64,000 nucleotides of DNA from Chlorocebus sabaeus (taxonomy: Eukaryota > Chordata > Mammalia > Primates > Cercopithecidae). How positions within the stretch are numbered: position 1 is the stretch's first letter; each line of letters opens with the position of its first letter. Positions 47,108-57,571 of the stretch are shown one piece after another. The stretch lies in the NCBI RefSeq assembly GCF_047675955.1, contig NC_132919.1, positions 71,625,316 through 71,689,315 on the forward strand. The letters are read 5' to 3'. The notes below the pieces were generated by a model. The model was not told the DNA's origin. It did no database searches and was given only the letters and a program-made list of their open reading frames with translations. The position numbers were made by a program, and so were the translations under genes.

Positions 47108-47285
47108 TTTCCCCCTCCCCTCCCCCTCCCTCCCTCCCTCTTTCCTTCCTTCCTTCCTTCCTTCCTTCCTTCCTTCCTTCCTTCCTTCCTTCCTTCCTTC
47201 CTTCCTTCCTTTTCCTTCCTTTCTTCCTTCCCTTCTTCCTTCCCTTCCTTCCTTCCTTCCTTGTTTCTTTCTTTCCTTCTTTCTT
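47108..47285 (+). repeat. (CCTT)n microsatellite
   Basis: About 23 CCTT units, with CCCT and CTTT variants at the edges, at the tail of the following antisense Alu. ORFs rich in FLPS are artefacts of it. Confidence 0.95.
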
Positions 47286-47558
47286 TTCGTCTCACTCTGT
47301 CGTCCAGGCTGGAGTGCAGTGGCACGATCTCGGCTCACTGCAACCTCCAACTCCCTGATTCAAGTGATTCTCCTGCCTCAGCCTCCTGAGTAGCTGGGAT
47401 TACAGGCATGAACTACCACACCCAGCTAATTTTATATTTTTAGTAGAGACAGGGTTTCACCATGTTGGCCAGGATGGTCTCAAACTCCTGACCTCGTGAT
47501 CCGCCCGCCTCGGCCTCTCAAAGTTCTAGGATTACAGGCGTGAGCCACCGCCCCTGGC
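47286..47558 (-). repeat. Alu (S-like)
   Basis: Antisense copy, the last one before MED24 exon 4. Confidence 0.95.
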
Positions 47559-47813
47559 CTGAAACATGGAGCCTCTGAGTATCCCCAAAATCATCTTCTT
47601 GATGGGCTTATGCTGATACCATTTGCAGTGAGTCTGACAGAGGCAGGAACAGGGTGGTGCACAGTGATACTGCCTCTCCTTCCCTGGGTTGAAGAGGGCC
47701 TCTGGAAGGGACTGAGGTTCAGGAGAGCTACAGCAACTTGAAGCCTCAGTTTTTGTTCCTCTCAATTGTAGGAGACTAGTTACCTAAAGATTATCTTTCT
47801 TCCTTCTCTCCAG

Positions 47814-47852
47814 ATGGTGTCCTACTCTTCTGTCCTCACAGCCATCAGTAAG
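47814..47852 (+). CDS. MED24: MED24 coding exon 4 (39 bp)
   Basis: Residues 72-84, MVSYSSVLTAISK, flanked by phase-0 introns, so skipping keeps the frame. Acceptor TTCTCTCCAG, donor AAG|GTATGA. It stands alone after a 19 kb Alu-filled intron. I recall a human isoform 13 residues shorter, which would fit skipping of this exon. Confidence 0.93.
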
Positions 47853-48172
47853 GTATGACCGTAGGCACTCAGGAGCTAGGTTGGGGATGACAGACAAGGC
47901 CCCACCTCCTTGACGGCCCTGATCCTGTGACCCATGAGGCTGGATAGGTAGCACATGATGCCTCCGGCTGGCATTGCTGGCCTTCCATGGGAGGGGGATC
48001 CTGGCAAGTAGCAGCTGGTGCTTGGGAGCCAGTGTCCAGTGTTGAGGATGCTGAGTCTTGGACCCAAGGTTGGAGGAGAGAGGAGCAGGAGTCCTGAACA
48101 CACCATCTGCCTCATGTGAGACCTGGGGGTGGACGGGGGCATTCCATAGCATCTCCACTGTCCTTTCCACAG

Positions 48173-48246
48173 TTTGATGACTTTTCTCGGGACCTGTGTG
48201 TCCAGGCATTGCTAGACATCATGGACATGTTTTGTGACCGTCTGAG
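48173..48246 (+). CDS. MED24: MED24 coding exon 5
   Basis: Residues 85-108 (FDDFSRDLCVQALLDIMDMF, then CDRL) plus two bases. Acceptor TTTCCACAG, donor GAG|GTAAGG. Confidence 0.95.
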
Positions 48247-48613
48247 GTAAGGGCAGGGGTAAGGGGGCTTACAACGTTCTAGCCTTGTCTTAGTGCAGAG
48301 GTGCAGCTCCTAGCACACAGACCGAGACCAACTCTGGGTTCCCATGTTTTTTCTCCCCACCTGCCCATCCACACTCACCCGTCCCTTCCTTTTCTTACTC
48401 CCTTAGGACAGAGTGCCTCCTCTCTGTCTGGAGTAGCTCATTTGAAATCTTGTCCAGTAGAAGCCAAAGCGGCTAAGCGTCTTCCCCAGGACTTTGCTAG
48501 CTTTGCAGCCCTAGTCTCTAGTAAGGGAGTGCCAGGGACTCTGGGGAACATTGGTGTGGGTCGGATTTCAGCCATTAGAAGAACAGAGGCTAATTTCGCA
48601 TTCTTCCCTGTAG

Positions 48614-48846
48614 CTGTCACGGCAAAGCCGAGGAGTGCATCGGACTGTGCCGAGCCCTTCTTAGCGCCCTCCACTGGCTGCTGCGCTGCACGGCAGCCTC
48701 TGCAGAGCGGCTCCGGGAGGGGCTGGAGGCCGGCACTCCAGCCGCTGGGGAGAAACAGCTTGCCATGTGCCTTCAGCGCCTGGAGAAAACCCTCAGCAGC
48801 ACCAAGAACCGGGCCCTGCTGCACATCGCCAAACTAGAGGAGGCCT
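48614..48846 (+). CDS. MED24: MED24 coding exon 6
   Basis: Residues 109-186, leucine- and alanine-rich helices including the LXXLL motif LHWLL. Acceptor TTCCCTGTAG, donor GCCT|GTATGT. Confidence 0.95.
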
Positions 48847-50510
48847 GTATGTCCCTTGATTCCCCTGAGCCCCACCTGCCGCTGCTCCCGTAGCCGGTCC
48901 TTTAATTGAGAAGGGAGAGGCAGGGTGCCATCCCACCTCTTTCCAGGAGGATCTGAAACCATCCCACTTCCTTTTTTTTCTCCCCATAAGCATTGCACAC
49001 ATCCCAGGGACTTGGGCAGGGTGGCACCCGAGCCAATCAACCAACAGGTATTTACTGAGCATTGTGGTACGCCCAGCACTGTGCTAGGTGCTGCGGGCGG
49101 GGGGTGGGGGGCTACCAAAGGAGCATGTGGCAGGGTCCCTGCCCTCATCAAGCATAGCTGCTAGTGGGGAGCAAGACTAATACATCACAGACGCGGAAAA
49201 AACTAGAGGACAAGACAAGCACAGTGTCCGTTACTGTGTTTGTCTCCATGTTACTCATCGTCTGGAAGCAAATGACTCTTGTATTTGAATGTTACCTAAA
49301 ATGCCCCTTTTAACACAGTGCCTGTCTGCTGTTGGGCCTGTTGTACCATATGCCTCTTTACTCAAGTTCAGATGTTAAGGGTTGGTACTTTCCAGAGCCT
49401 GAGAACAGACAGATCACCTGGCGGGAGGGAAGATGCCGGTATTTCCAGCAACGGGGTCCTAAGGCCATAGTCTTACTCCTTGAAGCCCAAGTGGCTTGGG
49501 ACCACCTACAGATCTCTTGTTCTCCAGGAACAAGAATGCTAGAATGGGCTACTCACGAGGCTTCAGGACCTGGTTGGACAGCTTGTTTTAGGACTAGTAT
49601 ATTCATTTCTTCCCCAAGTATGTTTTACTGCCTGTGAAAGGTCCAAAAACATAATCTTTATATAAAAATGGACTGTGTTGACAGCCTCTTCCTTACCTTG
49701 GGCCCTTGATAAGTGTTTATTGGCTGAAAATCAGATGAATACTGAATTTTAATGGATCTCAGGTCTTGTCTTTTTTTTTCCCCTTTTATGCTCCATGGAG
49801 GTTAATGGGCTAGTTGGTGCCATTGTTCATCATTTGACCCTCTGGAATTGTAACTAGGATAAGTAACTTATAATTCAGTGCTAACTGATATGGCTTAGAC
49901 CATGAGTGTGGGCATTAAGGAAGGACAGAACAGTGAGTTAGACCAGTTGGGTGAGTTGCTAAAGGAACTGGGGCTTGAACAGAAGCTTAGAGTATGTGGG
50001 AGTTTGAGAGAGGGTGTGTGAGAGGCCTTCAGCAGGGGAGGGCAGCAAGCACAATGCCTAGATGAGGGAGTGGTTGAGAATGAGAAGGCCATTTAGGGAC
50101 CCAGCTCCCCCAAAGGAGAGTGACAGCCTCTGCAAGACTGGACTTTGGGATCTGCCCGCTCCTCGAGTGATTTGTGGCTACCCTCCCTATTCCAGCCACT
50201 GGGCTCTGGCCTCCCTCTGCCTCTCTCTCCTGAGCCTGTGTGATGCCATACCTTCTGAAGTCAGCTGGCTGTGTCCCTTGGAAGTCAGGCCTTTGGGAAT
50301 GGTCTCTGGGGTTTCCAGCTCTAGGTGCCCACTCCCCTTCTGGAAACAGTGCATGCTGCCCTCAGGCCCCTCCTTCCCTGTCATTCTCAGGGAAAGCCTT
50401 CCTGTGTGGTTTCATGTGCCAGAGGGGGTGCCAAAATCGAGGAGTTCGGGGCAAGGCGCTCCCTCTCCCCTGTTTCCCATCACGTTTCTGCACTTCTTTC
50501 CCTCTGCTAG
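48847..50510 (+). other. MED24: MED24 intron 6
   Basis: A 1.66 kb intron without Alus. A MER5-like DNA transposon fragment lies at 49035-49180. The rest is unique, with nothing recognisable. Confidence 0.8.
49035..49180. repeat. MER5-like DNA transposon fragment
   Basis: GGTATTTACTGAGCATTGTG, CACTGTGCTAGGTGC and CAGGGTCCCTGCCCTCATC are the familiar words of this class. Similar traces are at 29900-30040, 45605-45720, 46846-46990 and 58955-59050. Confidence 0.45.
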
Positions 50511-50622
50511 CCTCCTGGACTGCCATCGAGCATTCTCTCTTGAAACTTGGAGAGATCCTGGCCAATCTCAGCAACCCCCAGCTCCGGAGCCAGGCTGAGC
50601 AGTGCGGCACCCTCATTAGGAG
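50511..50622 (+). CDS. MED24: MED24 coding exon 7
   Basis: Residues 187-223 (SWTAIEHSLLKLGEILANLS and following). Acceptor CCTCTGCTAG, donor GGAG|GTACCA. Confidence 0.95.
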
Positions 50623-50761
50623 GTACCAGCTCCCTGGGGGATGGTGGTGGAGGGAGAGGGAGGACACGCCCTGGGGTGGGAAGATGTGGCACCTGGTGCC
50701 ATCCTCTCCACCTTCACCTTTGGTCCCCCAAACACTGTCCCCTGTGTTTGTGATCCCTCAG

Positions 50762-50912
50762 CATCCCCATGATGCTGTCTGTGCATGCGGAGCAGATGAA
50801 CAAGACCGGCTTCCCCACCGTCCACGCCGTGATCCTGCTCGAGGGCACCATGAACCTGACAGGCGAGACACAGTCCCTGGTGGAGCAGCTGACGATGGTG
50901 AAGCGCATGCAG
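50762..50912 (+). CDS. MED24: MED24 coding exon 8
   Basis: Residues 224-274, including PMMLSVHAEQMNKTGFPTVH and EQLTMVKRMQ. Acceptor GATCCCTCAG, donor CAG|GTGGGA. Confidence 0.95.
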
Positions 50913-51205
50913 GTGGGAGGGGCCAAGTGGCTCTCCCCTCCCCAAGGCGGGCCAGCCTGTTGGAGGCAGGAGGGAGGATTCTTGTAGTCCTCCCTGGGAG
51001 AAGTGGGGTTTCTCCTGCTCCATGATGGAAAGTGGGTGCTAGTGGTGCACACTTCTGTCATTGGACCTTACGCCCCTGGTTCTCAGCACACAGCTGGGCA
51101 GTGACTCTGCCATGCAGTCTCTGAGCCAGCCAAATCCTCGGAGTCCACAGAAGGATGACGGGGTATGGGCACCCTCTTAGGCCTCGTCCTTGGCTCTTCC
51201 CACAG

Positions 51206-51319
51206 CATATCCCCACCCCACTTTTTGTCCTGGAGATCTGGAAAGCTTGCTTCGTGGGGCTCATTGAGTCTCCCGAGGGTACGGAGGAGCTCAAGTGGAC
51301 AGCCTTCACTTTCCTCAAG
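51206..51319 (+). CDS. MED24: MED24 coding exon 9
   Basis: Residues 275-312 (HIPTPLFVLEIWKACFVGLI and following). Phase 0 at both ends. Acceptor CTTCCCACAG, donor AAG|GTACTG. Confidence 0.95.
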
Positions 51320-51877
51320 GTACTGGGGACGTGGCAGGGGCAGAGCCAGTCTGGGAATGGTTCTCAGGAAGAGCAGCGGCACCCTGGACCTTTGCCCTGT
51401 GTTGCTCCCTGTGGGCGCTGGGCCCAGCCTGCCAGGTATCCCAGCGCAAGTTCCCATTGATCATTTTCTCTGAAAGTGCCAGGGCTATATTTAGCCCATT
51501 TGGCAGACTCCGTTGTTTCTTACCACAGAGGTGCAGTTTAGCTTGGTCATCAGACAGATTGGTGTAGGGCAGTGAAGGGAGCCAGGGAATGGGGCCCCAG
51601 TCCTCCTTGAAGCTGGGGATCCACTTTTGCTTATGGCATTTTTTTCTGTTGAGCTAGCAGAGGTGCAGGGTCCCAGTGTCCTGTGCCTGGGCCTGGGGGC
51701 ATCAGGGGCTTGGGCACCTATTGGCTTTCTCATTCAGCACTAAGTGTGCTCTCACTCGCAGGGTAGGAGTGTTCCTGTCTCTTTTCCTGGAGCAGGGGGT
51801 CGGGGGGATGCCTTCAGGGGTGGATGAAAGAGAAAAGAAATGGATCTTCCTGTTTTTCCCCCTGCCTCACCCCCTAG

Positions 51878-51925
51878 ATTCCACAGGTTTTGGTGAAGTT
51901 GAAGAAGTACTCTCATGGGGACAAG
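51878..51925 (+). CDS. MED24: MED24 coding exon 10 (48 bp)
   Basis: Residues 313-328, IPQVLVKLKKYSHGDK, phase 0 at both ends. Acceptor CACCCCCTAG, donor AAG|GTGAGT. The next intron carries the minisatellite. Confidence 0.95.
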
Positions 51926-52036
51926 GTGAGTTGAGTTGAGGATTGAGATGGAGGCATGGGAGCAGAAACAAGGGCAAAGGGAGGGTCCTTCAGGCCCCAG
52001 CTGGGCAGTGTTCTTATGCCTGGAAGAGAGCTGAAT

Positions 52037-52510
52037 GTGTGTGTACACCTCAGTGTGTGCGTGCTTCACAATGTGTGTGCTTCAGTGTGTGCATGTGCTT
52101 CAGCATGTGCGTGCTTCAGCATGTGCGTGCTTCAGCATGTGTGTGCTTCAGTGTGTGTGCTTCAGCATGTGTGTGCTTCAGTGTGCGTGCTTCAGCATGT
52201 GTGTGGTTCAGCATGTGTGTGCTTCAGTGTGTGTGCTTCAGCATGTGCGTGCTTCAGCATGTGTGTGCTTCAGTGTGTGTGCTTCAGCATGTGTGTGGTT
52301 CAGTGTGTGTGCTTCAGTGTGTGTGCTTTGCCGTGTGTGTGCTTCAGCGTGTGCGTGCTTCACCGTGTGCGTGCTTCACCGTGTGTGTGCTTCAGCGTGT
52401 GTGTGCTTCAGTGTGTGTGTGCTTTGCCATGTGTGTGCTTCAGCATGTGTGTGCTTCAGTGTGTTTGTGTGCTTCAGCCAGTGTGTGTGCTTCAGCATGT
52501 GTGTGCACCC
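52037..52510 (+). repeat. GTGTGTGCTTCA minisatellite in MED24 intron 10
   Basis: About 35 tandem units of 12 to 15 bp (GTGTGTGCTTCA with GC, GT or CC plus AT inserts) span 470 bp. All three forward frames are open throughout, giving cysteine/valine-rich ORFs. The unit has no stop codon in any forward frame, so these are not genes. Copy number is likely polymorphic. Confidence 0.9.
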
Positions 52511-52643
52511 ACAGCATACACCCAGGCTCCAGGCAGAAGGCAGCCAGGCAGCTGAGGCTGATGTCTCCAGCAGACAAGGTTGCCTGAGATGATCAGGGCC
52601 TGGTGGCCCTGGAAACCAGGTGGACACTTCTGCCTCTTTCTAG

Positions 52644-52726
52644 GACTTCACTGAGGATGTCAACTGTGCTTTTGAGTTCCTGCTGAAACTCACACCCTTG
52701 TTGGACAAAGCTGACCAGCGCTGCAA
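52644..52726 (+). CDS. MED24: MED24 coding exon 11
   Basis: Residues 329-355 (DFTEDVNCAFEFLLKLTPLL and following) with an LXXLL motif, LTPLL. Acceptor CCTCTTTCTAG, donor GCAA|GTATGA. Confidence 0.95.
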
Positions 52727-53017
52727 GTATGAGCTCCCCTGGTCACCCCCACCCTACTGGAAGGGGTTCTGGGCTCTTCCCCTGATCTCTGTGCCAGAGA
52801 AGCCTCAGGGGACTCTGTCTCCTTGTTCACTCCCCTTGGCAGGGGCAGGAAGCAGCAGCCCATAGTTGCCAAGTCCCCAGAGCCCCTCTACTGTCCCTCA
52901 GGCCCTCCAGATTTTCCTCACCTGAAAGAGGGAGGATGCTGCTCAGGGACCGGCCACTCCCACCCCTCGCCCTCCCAGCCAGGTGTCCAGTTCCCTCCAC
53001 ATCTTTCTCCCTCACAG

Positions 53018-53104
53018 CTGTGACTGTACAAACTTCCTGCTCCAAGAATGTGGCAAGCAGGGGCTTCTGTCTGAGGCCAGTGTCAACAACCTTATGGCTA
53101 AGCG
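53018..53104 (+). CDS. MED24: MED24 coding exon 12
   Basis: Residues 356-384 (NCDCTNFLLQECGKQGLLSE and following). Acceptor TCCCTCACAG, donor GCG|GTAAGT. Confidence 0.95.
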
Positions 53105-53238
53105 GTAAGTGTGAGCGTGCCTGGGCTACCCCAAGAGCCCCTTGACCTCTCTCTCTTTACGGTGGGGCTGCTGGGTGCCTTTCAACCTCCTGTCTAAAGT
53201 TTGAGCTGCAAGTGACTGGGACTGTGCCTGGGGGTACC

Positions 53239-53528
53239 AGCGGGGCGCGGTGACTCATGCCTGTCATCCCAGCACTTTGGGAGGCTGAGGCGGGTGGATC
53301 ACCTGAGGTCGGGAGTTCAAGACCAGCCTGACCAACGTAGAGAAACCCCGTCTCTGCTAAAAATAAAAAATTAGCTGTGGTGGCACATGCCTGTAATCCC
53401 AGCTTCTTGGGAGGCTGAGGCAGGAGAATCACTTGAACCCGGGAGACGGAGGTTGCGGTGAGGCAAGATCACGCCATTGCACTCCAGCCTGGGTGGCAGA
53501 GCGAGACTCCGTCTCAAAAAAAAAAAAA
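53239..53528 (+). repeat. Alu (S-like)
   Basis: Sense copy 130 bp after exon 12. Confidence 0.95.
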
Positions 53529-53585
53529 GCATGGGTGTCTTCAGACCAGAGTTTACTCTGTCTCAAAAAAAAAAAAAAAAAAAAA

Positions 53586-53881
53586 GGCCGGGCGTGGTGG
53601 CTCAAGCCTGTAATCCCAGCACTTTGGGAGGCCGAGACGGGCGGATCACGAGGTCAGGAGATCGAGACCATCCTGGCTGACACGGTGAAACCCCGTCTCT
53701 ACTAAAAAATACGAAAAAACTAGCCGGGCGTGGTGGCGGGCGCCTGTAGTCCCAGCTACTCGGGAGGCTGAGGCAGGAGAATGGCGTGAACCCGGGAGGC
53801 GGAGCTTGCAGTGAGCTGAGATCCGGCCACTGCACTCCAGCCTGGGTGGCAGAGCGAGACTCCGTCTCAAAAAAAAAAAAA
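53586..53881 (+). repeat. AluYR-like, young
   Basis: Near-consensus monkey-type copy with GATCCGGCCACTGC. GCATGGGTGTCTTCAGACC occurs both before (53529) and after (53882) it. Confidence 0.92.
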
Positions 53882-53971
53882 GCATGGGTGTCTTCAGACC
53901 AGAGTTTTACGTTCTTAGTCATTGCTCTTTAACTCATACCCATCTTTGTGATAAAAGTAAAAATCTTAGGC

Positions 53972-54225
53972 CAGAGGCAGATGGATTACTTGGAGGCCAG
54001 GAGTTCAAGACCAGCCTGCCCAACATAGCAAAACCCCATGTCTACTAAAAATACAAAAGTCAGCCGGGCATAGTGGTGCGTGCCTGTAATCTCAGCTACT
54101 CTGGAGGCTGAAGCATGAGAATTGCTTGAACCCAGGAGGCAGAGGTTGCGATGAGGCGAAATCATGCCACTGCACCCCAGTCTGGGTGATAGAGTAAGAC
54201 CTTGTCTCAAAAAAAAAAATAAGTA
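53972..54225 (+). repeat. Alu, 5'-truncated
   Basis: Sense copy starting at GGCCAGAGGCAGATGGATTA, with most of the first 50 bp lost. Confidence 0.9.
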
Positions 54226-54284
54226 AAAATCCTGAATCTTCCTTTAATCTTAAATGTGCTTTCAGAACATTTAAGACTAATGAT

Positions 54285-54575
54285 AGGCTGGGTGCAATGC
54301 TTCACACCTGTAATCCCAGCACTTTGTGAGGCCGAGGCGGGCGGATCATGAGGTCAGGAGTTCGAGACCAGCCTGGTCAACATAGTGAAACCCCATCTCT
54401 ACTAAAAATACAAAAATTAGCTGGGCGTGGTGGTATGCACCTGTAATTCCAGCTACTCAGGAGGCTGAGGCAGGAGAATCGCTTGAACCCAGAAGGCGGA
54501 GGTTGTAATGAGCTGAGATTATGCCACTGCATTCTAGCCTGGGTGACAGAGCGAGACTCTGTCTCAAAAAACAAA
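54285..54575 (+). repeat. Alu (S-like)
   Basis: Sense copy. AAGACTAATGATA lies on both sides. Confidence 0.95.
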
Positions 54576-54589
54576 AGACTAATGATAAA

Positions 54590-54838
54590 TAGCCAGGCGC
54601 AGTGGCTCACCTGTCATCCCAGGACTTTGGGAGGCCAAGGTGGGCGGGTCACCTGAGGTCAGGAGTTTGAGACCAGACTGGCCAACATGGTGAAATCCCA
54701 TCTCTACTAAAAATACAAAAAAGTCTGGCGTGGTGGTGAGTGCCCAGCTGCTCGGGAGGCAGAGGCTGCAGTGATCCGAGATTGCACCACTGTACTCCAG
54801 CCTGGGCGACAGAGTGAGACCTGTCTCAAAAAAAAAAA
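54590..54838 (+). repeat. Alu with internal deletion
   Basis: Sense copy lacking about 40 bp of the right arm. Confidence 0.9.
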
Positions 54839-54891
54839 AGACTAAGGATAAATCAATGATTGCGACATTGACTATGCGTCCATAAACTTCA

Positions 54892-54962
54892 GCTGAGATT
54901 GCACCACTGCACTTCAGGCGGGGCGACAGAGCGAGACTCCGTCTCAAAAAAAAAAAAAAAAA
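54892..54962 (+). repeat. Alu 3' fragment
   Basis: The last 55 bp of an Alu plus an A17 tail, ending about 140 bp from exon 13. Confidence 0.9.
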
Positions 54963-55100
54963 GAATTTCACCCCAACCTGGATATTCTTACATGCTTCCC
55001 ACCTCCTCTGCTCATTTCCTTCTGGGCTTGAACGAGGGAATGTGTCAAGAATTTCTCTTCATTCCTCTTCCCTTCCTTGGCCAACTGGTGATGTCCACAG

Positions 55101-55212
55101 CAAAGCAGACCGAGAACACGCACCCCAGCAGAAATCGGGAGAGAATGCCAACATCCAGCCCAACATCCAGCTGATCCTCCGGGCAGAGCCCACTGTCACA
55201 AACATCCTCAAG
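55101..55212 (+). CDS. MED24: MED24 coding exon 13
   Basis: Residues 385-422 (KADREHAPQQKSGENANIQP and following). It lies after a 2 kb intron filled with Alus. Acceptor ATGTCCACAG, donor AAG|GTGAGT. Confidence 0.95.
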
Positions 55213-55455
55213 GTGAGTGTGCCTTTCCCTGGCCACCATGGTCTTCTCTTTCTTCTTCCCAGTGCTTCTTCTGCTTGCAGATAAACAAACAGGCCATAGA
55301 CCTCTGTCTCCTTTAGCTTTTATACATAGTTGCTGTGGAGGTAGTGAAAGGGGAGGCAAGGGCAGCTGCCACCAAATGCTAACCCGTGGGACCTTCATTT
55401 GTACACCAGGCACTGCAGTAGGCACTTTCACTTAGGCTGTCTCACGTGGAAACAA

Positions 55456-55757
55456 CAGAGACGTGGGTGCGGTGGCTCACGCCTGTAATCCCAGCATTTT
55501 GGGAGGCTGAGGTGGGAAGATCACTTGAGGTCAGAAGTTTGAGACCAGCTTGGCCAACGTGGTGAAACCATGTCTCTACTAAAAACACAAAATTCACTGG
55601 ATGTGGTGGTGCATGCCTGTAATCTCTGTTACTTGGGAGGCTGAGGCAGGAAAATCACTGAACCCAGGAGGCAGAGGTTGCAGTGAGCCAAGATTGCGCC
55701 AGTGCACTCTAGCCTGGGCAATAGAGCAAGACTCTGTCTCAAAAAAAAAAAAAGGAA
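55456..55757 (+). repeat. Alu (S-like)
   Basis: Sense copy in intron 13. GGAAACAACAGAG is repeated before and after it. Confidence 0.95.
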
Positions 55758-55997
55758 ACAACAGAGAAGCTCCCAGCTGTGACCTTGCCCACTCCAACCT
55801 CACCACCTGCTTGCCAGTGTAGATGAGAGGGATGGATTGGAGAGCAAGGGTGGGTTTTAGGAATTATTTTCCAGATCGAAGTCAGAAAGATGTAGATTAC
55901 ATTCCAGGTTGTGAAAAACAGAAAATGTGGCTAGGCTGTATCTTGGGTGGGGGGTCTTCAGTGTTCTTCAGGACTTGATTTCCTGTCCTGTCCCCAG

Positions 55998-56140
55998 ACG
56001 ATGGATGCAGACCACTCTAAGTCCCCGGAGGGACTGCTGGGAGTCCTGGGCCACATGCTGTCCGGGAAGAGTCTGGACTTGCTGCTGGCTGCCGCTGCTG
56101 CCACTGGAAAGCTGAAATCCTTCGCCCGGAAATTCATCAA
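55998..56140 (+). CDS. MED24: MED24 coding exon 14
   Basis: Residues 423-469 (TMDADHSKSPEGLLGVLGHM and following), with LDLLL and an alanine run. Acceptor GTCCCCAG, donor CAA|GTGAGG. Confidence 0.95.
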
Positions 56141-56549
56141 GTGAGGAAGTCCAAGCCCCTGACCCCAGGGCATGCAGGGAGGCCGTGTGTTGGGAGGAGG
56201 TAGCAGGGTAGGAGTCAGGTACCTGGGTCTGGGTCTCATCCAGAGACCCACGGGCCTAGACAGAGCATCCTGGCTGGAGATCTTGGAGGAAGGGCCTGTT
56301 CTTGCGACCTAAGTGTTCCTTTCTCTTCAGCTGAGGATGGAGTGGACATGTTTGGTAAAGGCATGAGGGTAAGGGTTGAGGTGTTGAACACTGGGCATGG
56401 AGGAATTCTGAGTATGCCCAGTTATTAATAAGGGGCTCTCAAATTCTGTTGCCTTTGGTTGTCCTGGAATTTGACATATATAGAACATGGTTCCATTCAG
56501 TGAGCCATTCTCTAGGCCTTGGAAATCTTCTAACAATAAAAATCCTTCT

Positions 56550-56853
56550 GGCCGGGTGCGGTGGCTCACGCCTGTAATCCCAGCACTAAGGGAGGCCAAG
56601 GTGGGTGGATCACCTGAGGTCAGGAGTTGAAGACCAGCCTGGCCAACTTGGTGAAACCCTGTCTCTACTAAAAATATAAAAAATTAGCCAGGTGTGGTGG
56701 CGGGCATCTGTAATCCCAGCTACTTGGGAGACTGAGGCAGAAGAATTGCTTGAACGGAGGCAGAGGTTGCAGTGAGCTGAGATTGTGCCACTGTACTCCA
56801 GCCTGGGTAACAGAGTGAGACTCTATCTCAAAAAAAAAAAAAAAAAAAAAAAG
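56550..56853 (+). repeat. Alu (S-like)
   Basis: Sense copy in intron 14. AAATCCTTCT flanks it. Confidence 0.95.
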
Positions 56854-57008
56854 GAAATCCTTCTTTCTCCTGTACCAATGTGTCTCATTTTAAGTTTAAC
56901 CAGTAACTCTGACTCTAGCGACCACTCTCTGAGCATGTGTAGTCCCCAGCGCCCAGCTACTGCTCAGCTCATGCCCTGGTTAATGCAACCTGTCTCCATT
57001 CCTTTCAG

Positions 57009-57046
57009 TTTGAATGAATTCACAACCTATGGCAGCGAAGAAAGCA
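57009..57046 (+). CDS. MED24: MED24 coding exon 15 (38 bp)
   Basis: Residues 470-482 (NLNEFTTYGSEES). Acceptor ATTCCTTTCAG, donor AGCA|GTAAGT. Small and not a multiple of three, so skipping would shift the frame. Confidence 0.93.
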
Positions 57047-57488
57047 GTAAGTCAGCCCTGTGCATCTGCAGGCCCAGTAGGCCCTGAGGAGCGGTGTGGC
57101 GGGAGAGTGTGGGAGGGAGGAGGGCTCTCGGGCTCAACAGGGGGAGGCTGTGCTCCCTCCTCAGAGCCATGACCAACGGAAGCTTCCACAGAGCTTGAAA
57201 GTGGGTAATGCTGGAAAAGTATTCTTCCCAGACCATCCCTGTGTCTCCTTCCGCCCTCACTCCTTTATGACTTGGTTGGGTATGCCAGGAGAGGGTGCTG
57301 AGGGTCTTTGGTTTCAAGGAAGGGATGATGTTCCAGTTGAGACTCAAGAAAAGGATTCTGAGCCTCAGAGCTTTGAAGGAGCCACTTGGTCCCTGACCTT
57401 CCTAGAGGCAAATCCCGATCCCTGTCGACCCAAACACGGACCGCCCCCTGCCCTCGTCTGGGAGCTCAGCCTTCCTGTCCTTCCACAG

Positions 57489-57571
57489 CCAAACCGGCCT
57501 CCGTCCGGGCCCTGCTGTTTGACATCTCCTTCCTCATGCTGTGCCATGTGGCCCAGACCTATGGTTCAGAG
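57489..57571 (+). CDS. MED24: MED24 coding exon 16
   Basis: Residues 483-510 (TKPASVRALLFDISFLMLCH and following). Acceptor CCTTCCACAG, donor GAG|GTGAGA. Confidence 0.95.

Larger units (their letters stand above)
28864..47813 (+). other. MED24: MED24 intron 3, SINE-saturated
   Basis: A 19 kb intron with about 40 Alu copies and L1M pieces. The remains of one ancient repeat are scattered from 29.9 to about 43.1 kb. The 45.25-45.94 kb stretch is AT-rich unique sequence with a MER5-like patch. No exon is supported. Confidence 0.85.

Noticed and set aside
47091..47393. ORFs rich in FLPS and in KEGR
   Set aside because: They are translations of the (CCTT)n microsatellite and adjoining Alu.
52037..52510. 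CRISPR-like regular array
   Set aside because: Units are 12-15 bp without unique spacers, inside a mammalian intron.
51943..52592. Cysteine/valine-rich ORFs of about 200 codons in three frames
   Set aside because: All come from the stop-free minisatellite in intron 10, so openness is not evidence of coding.
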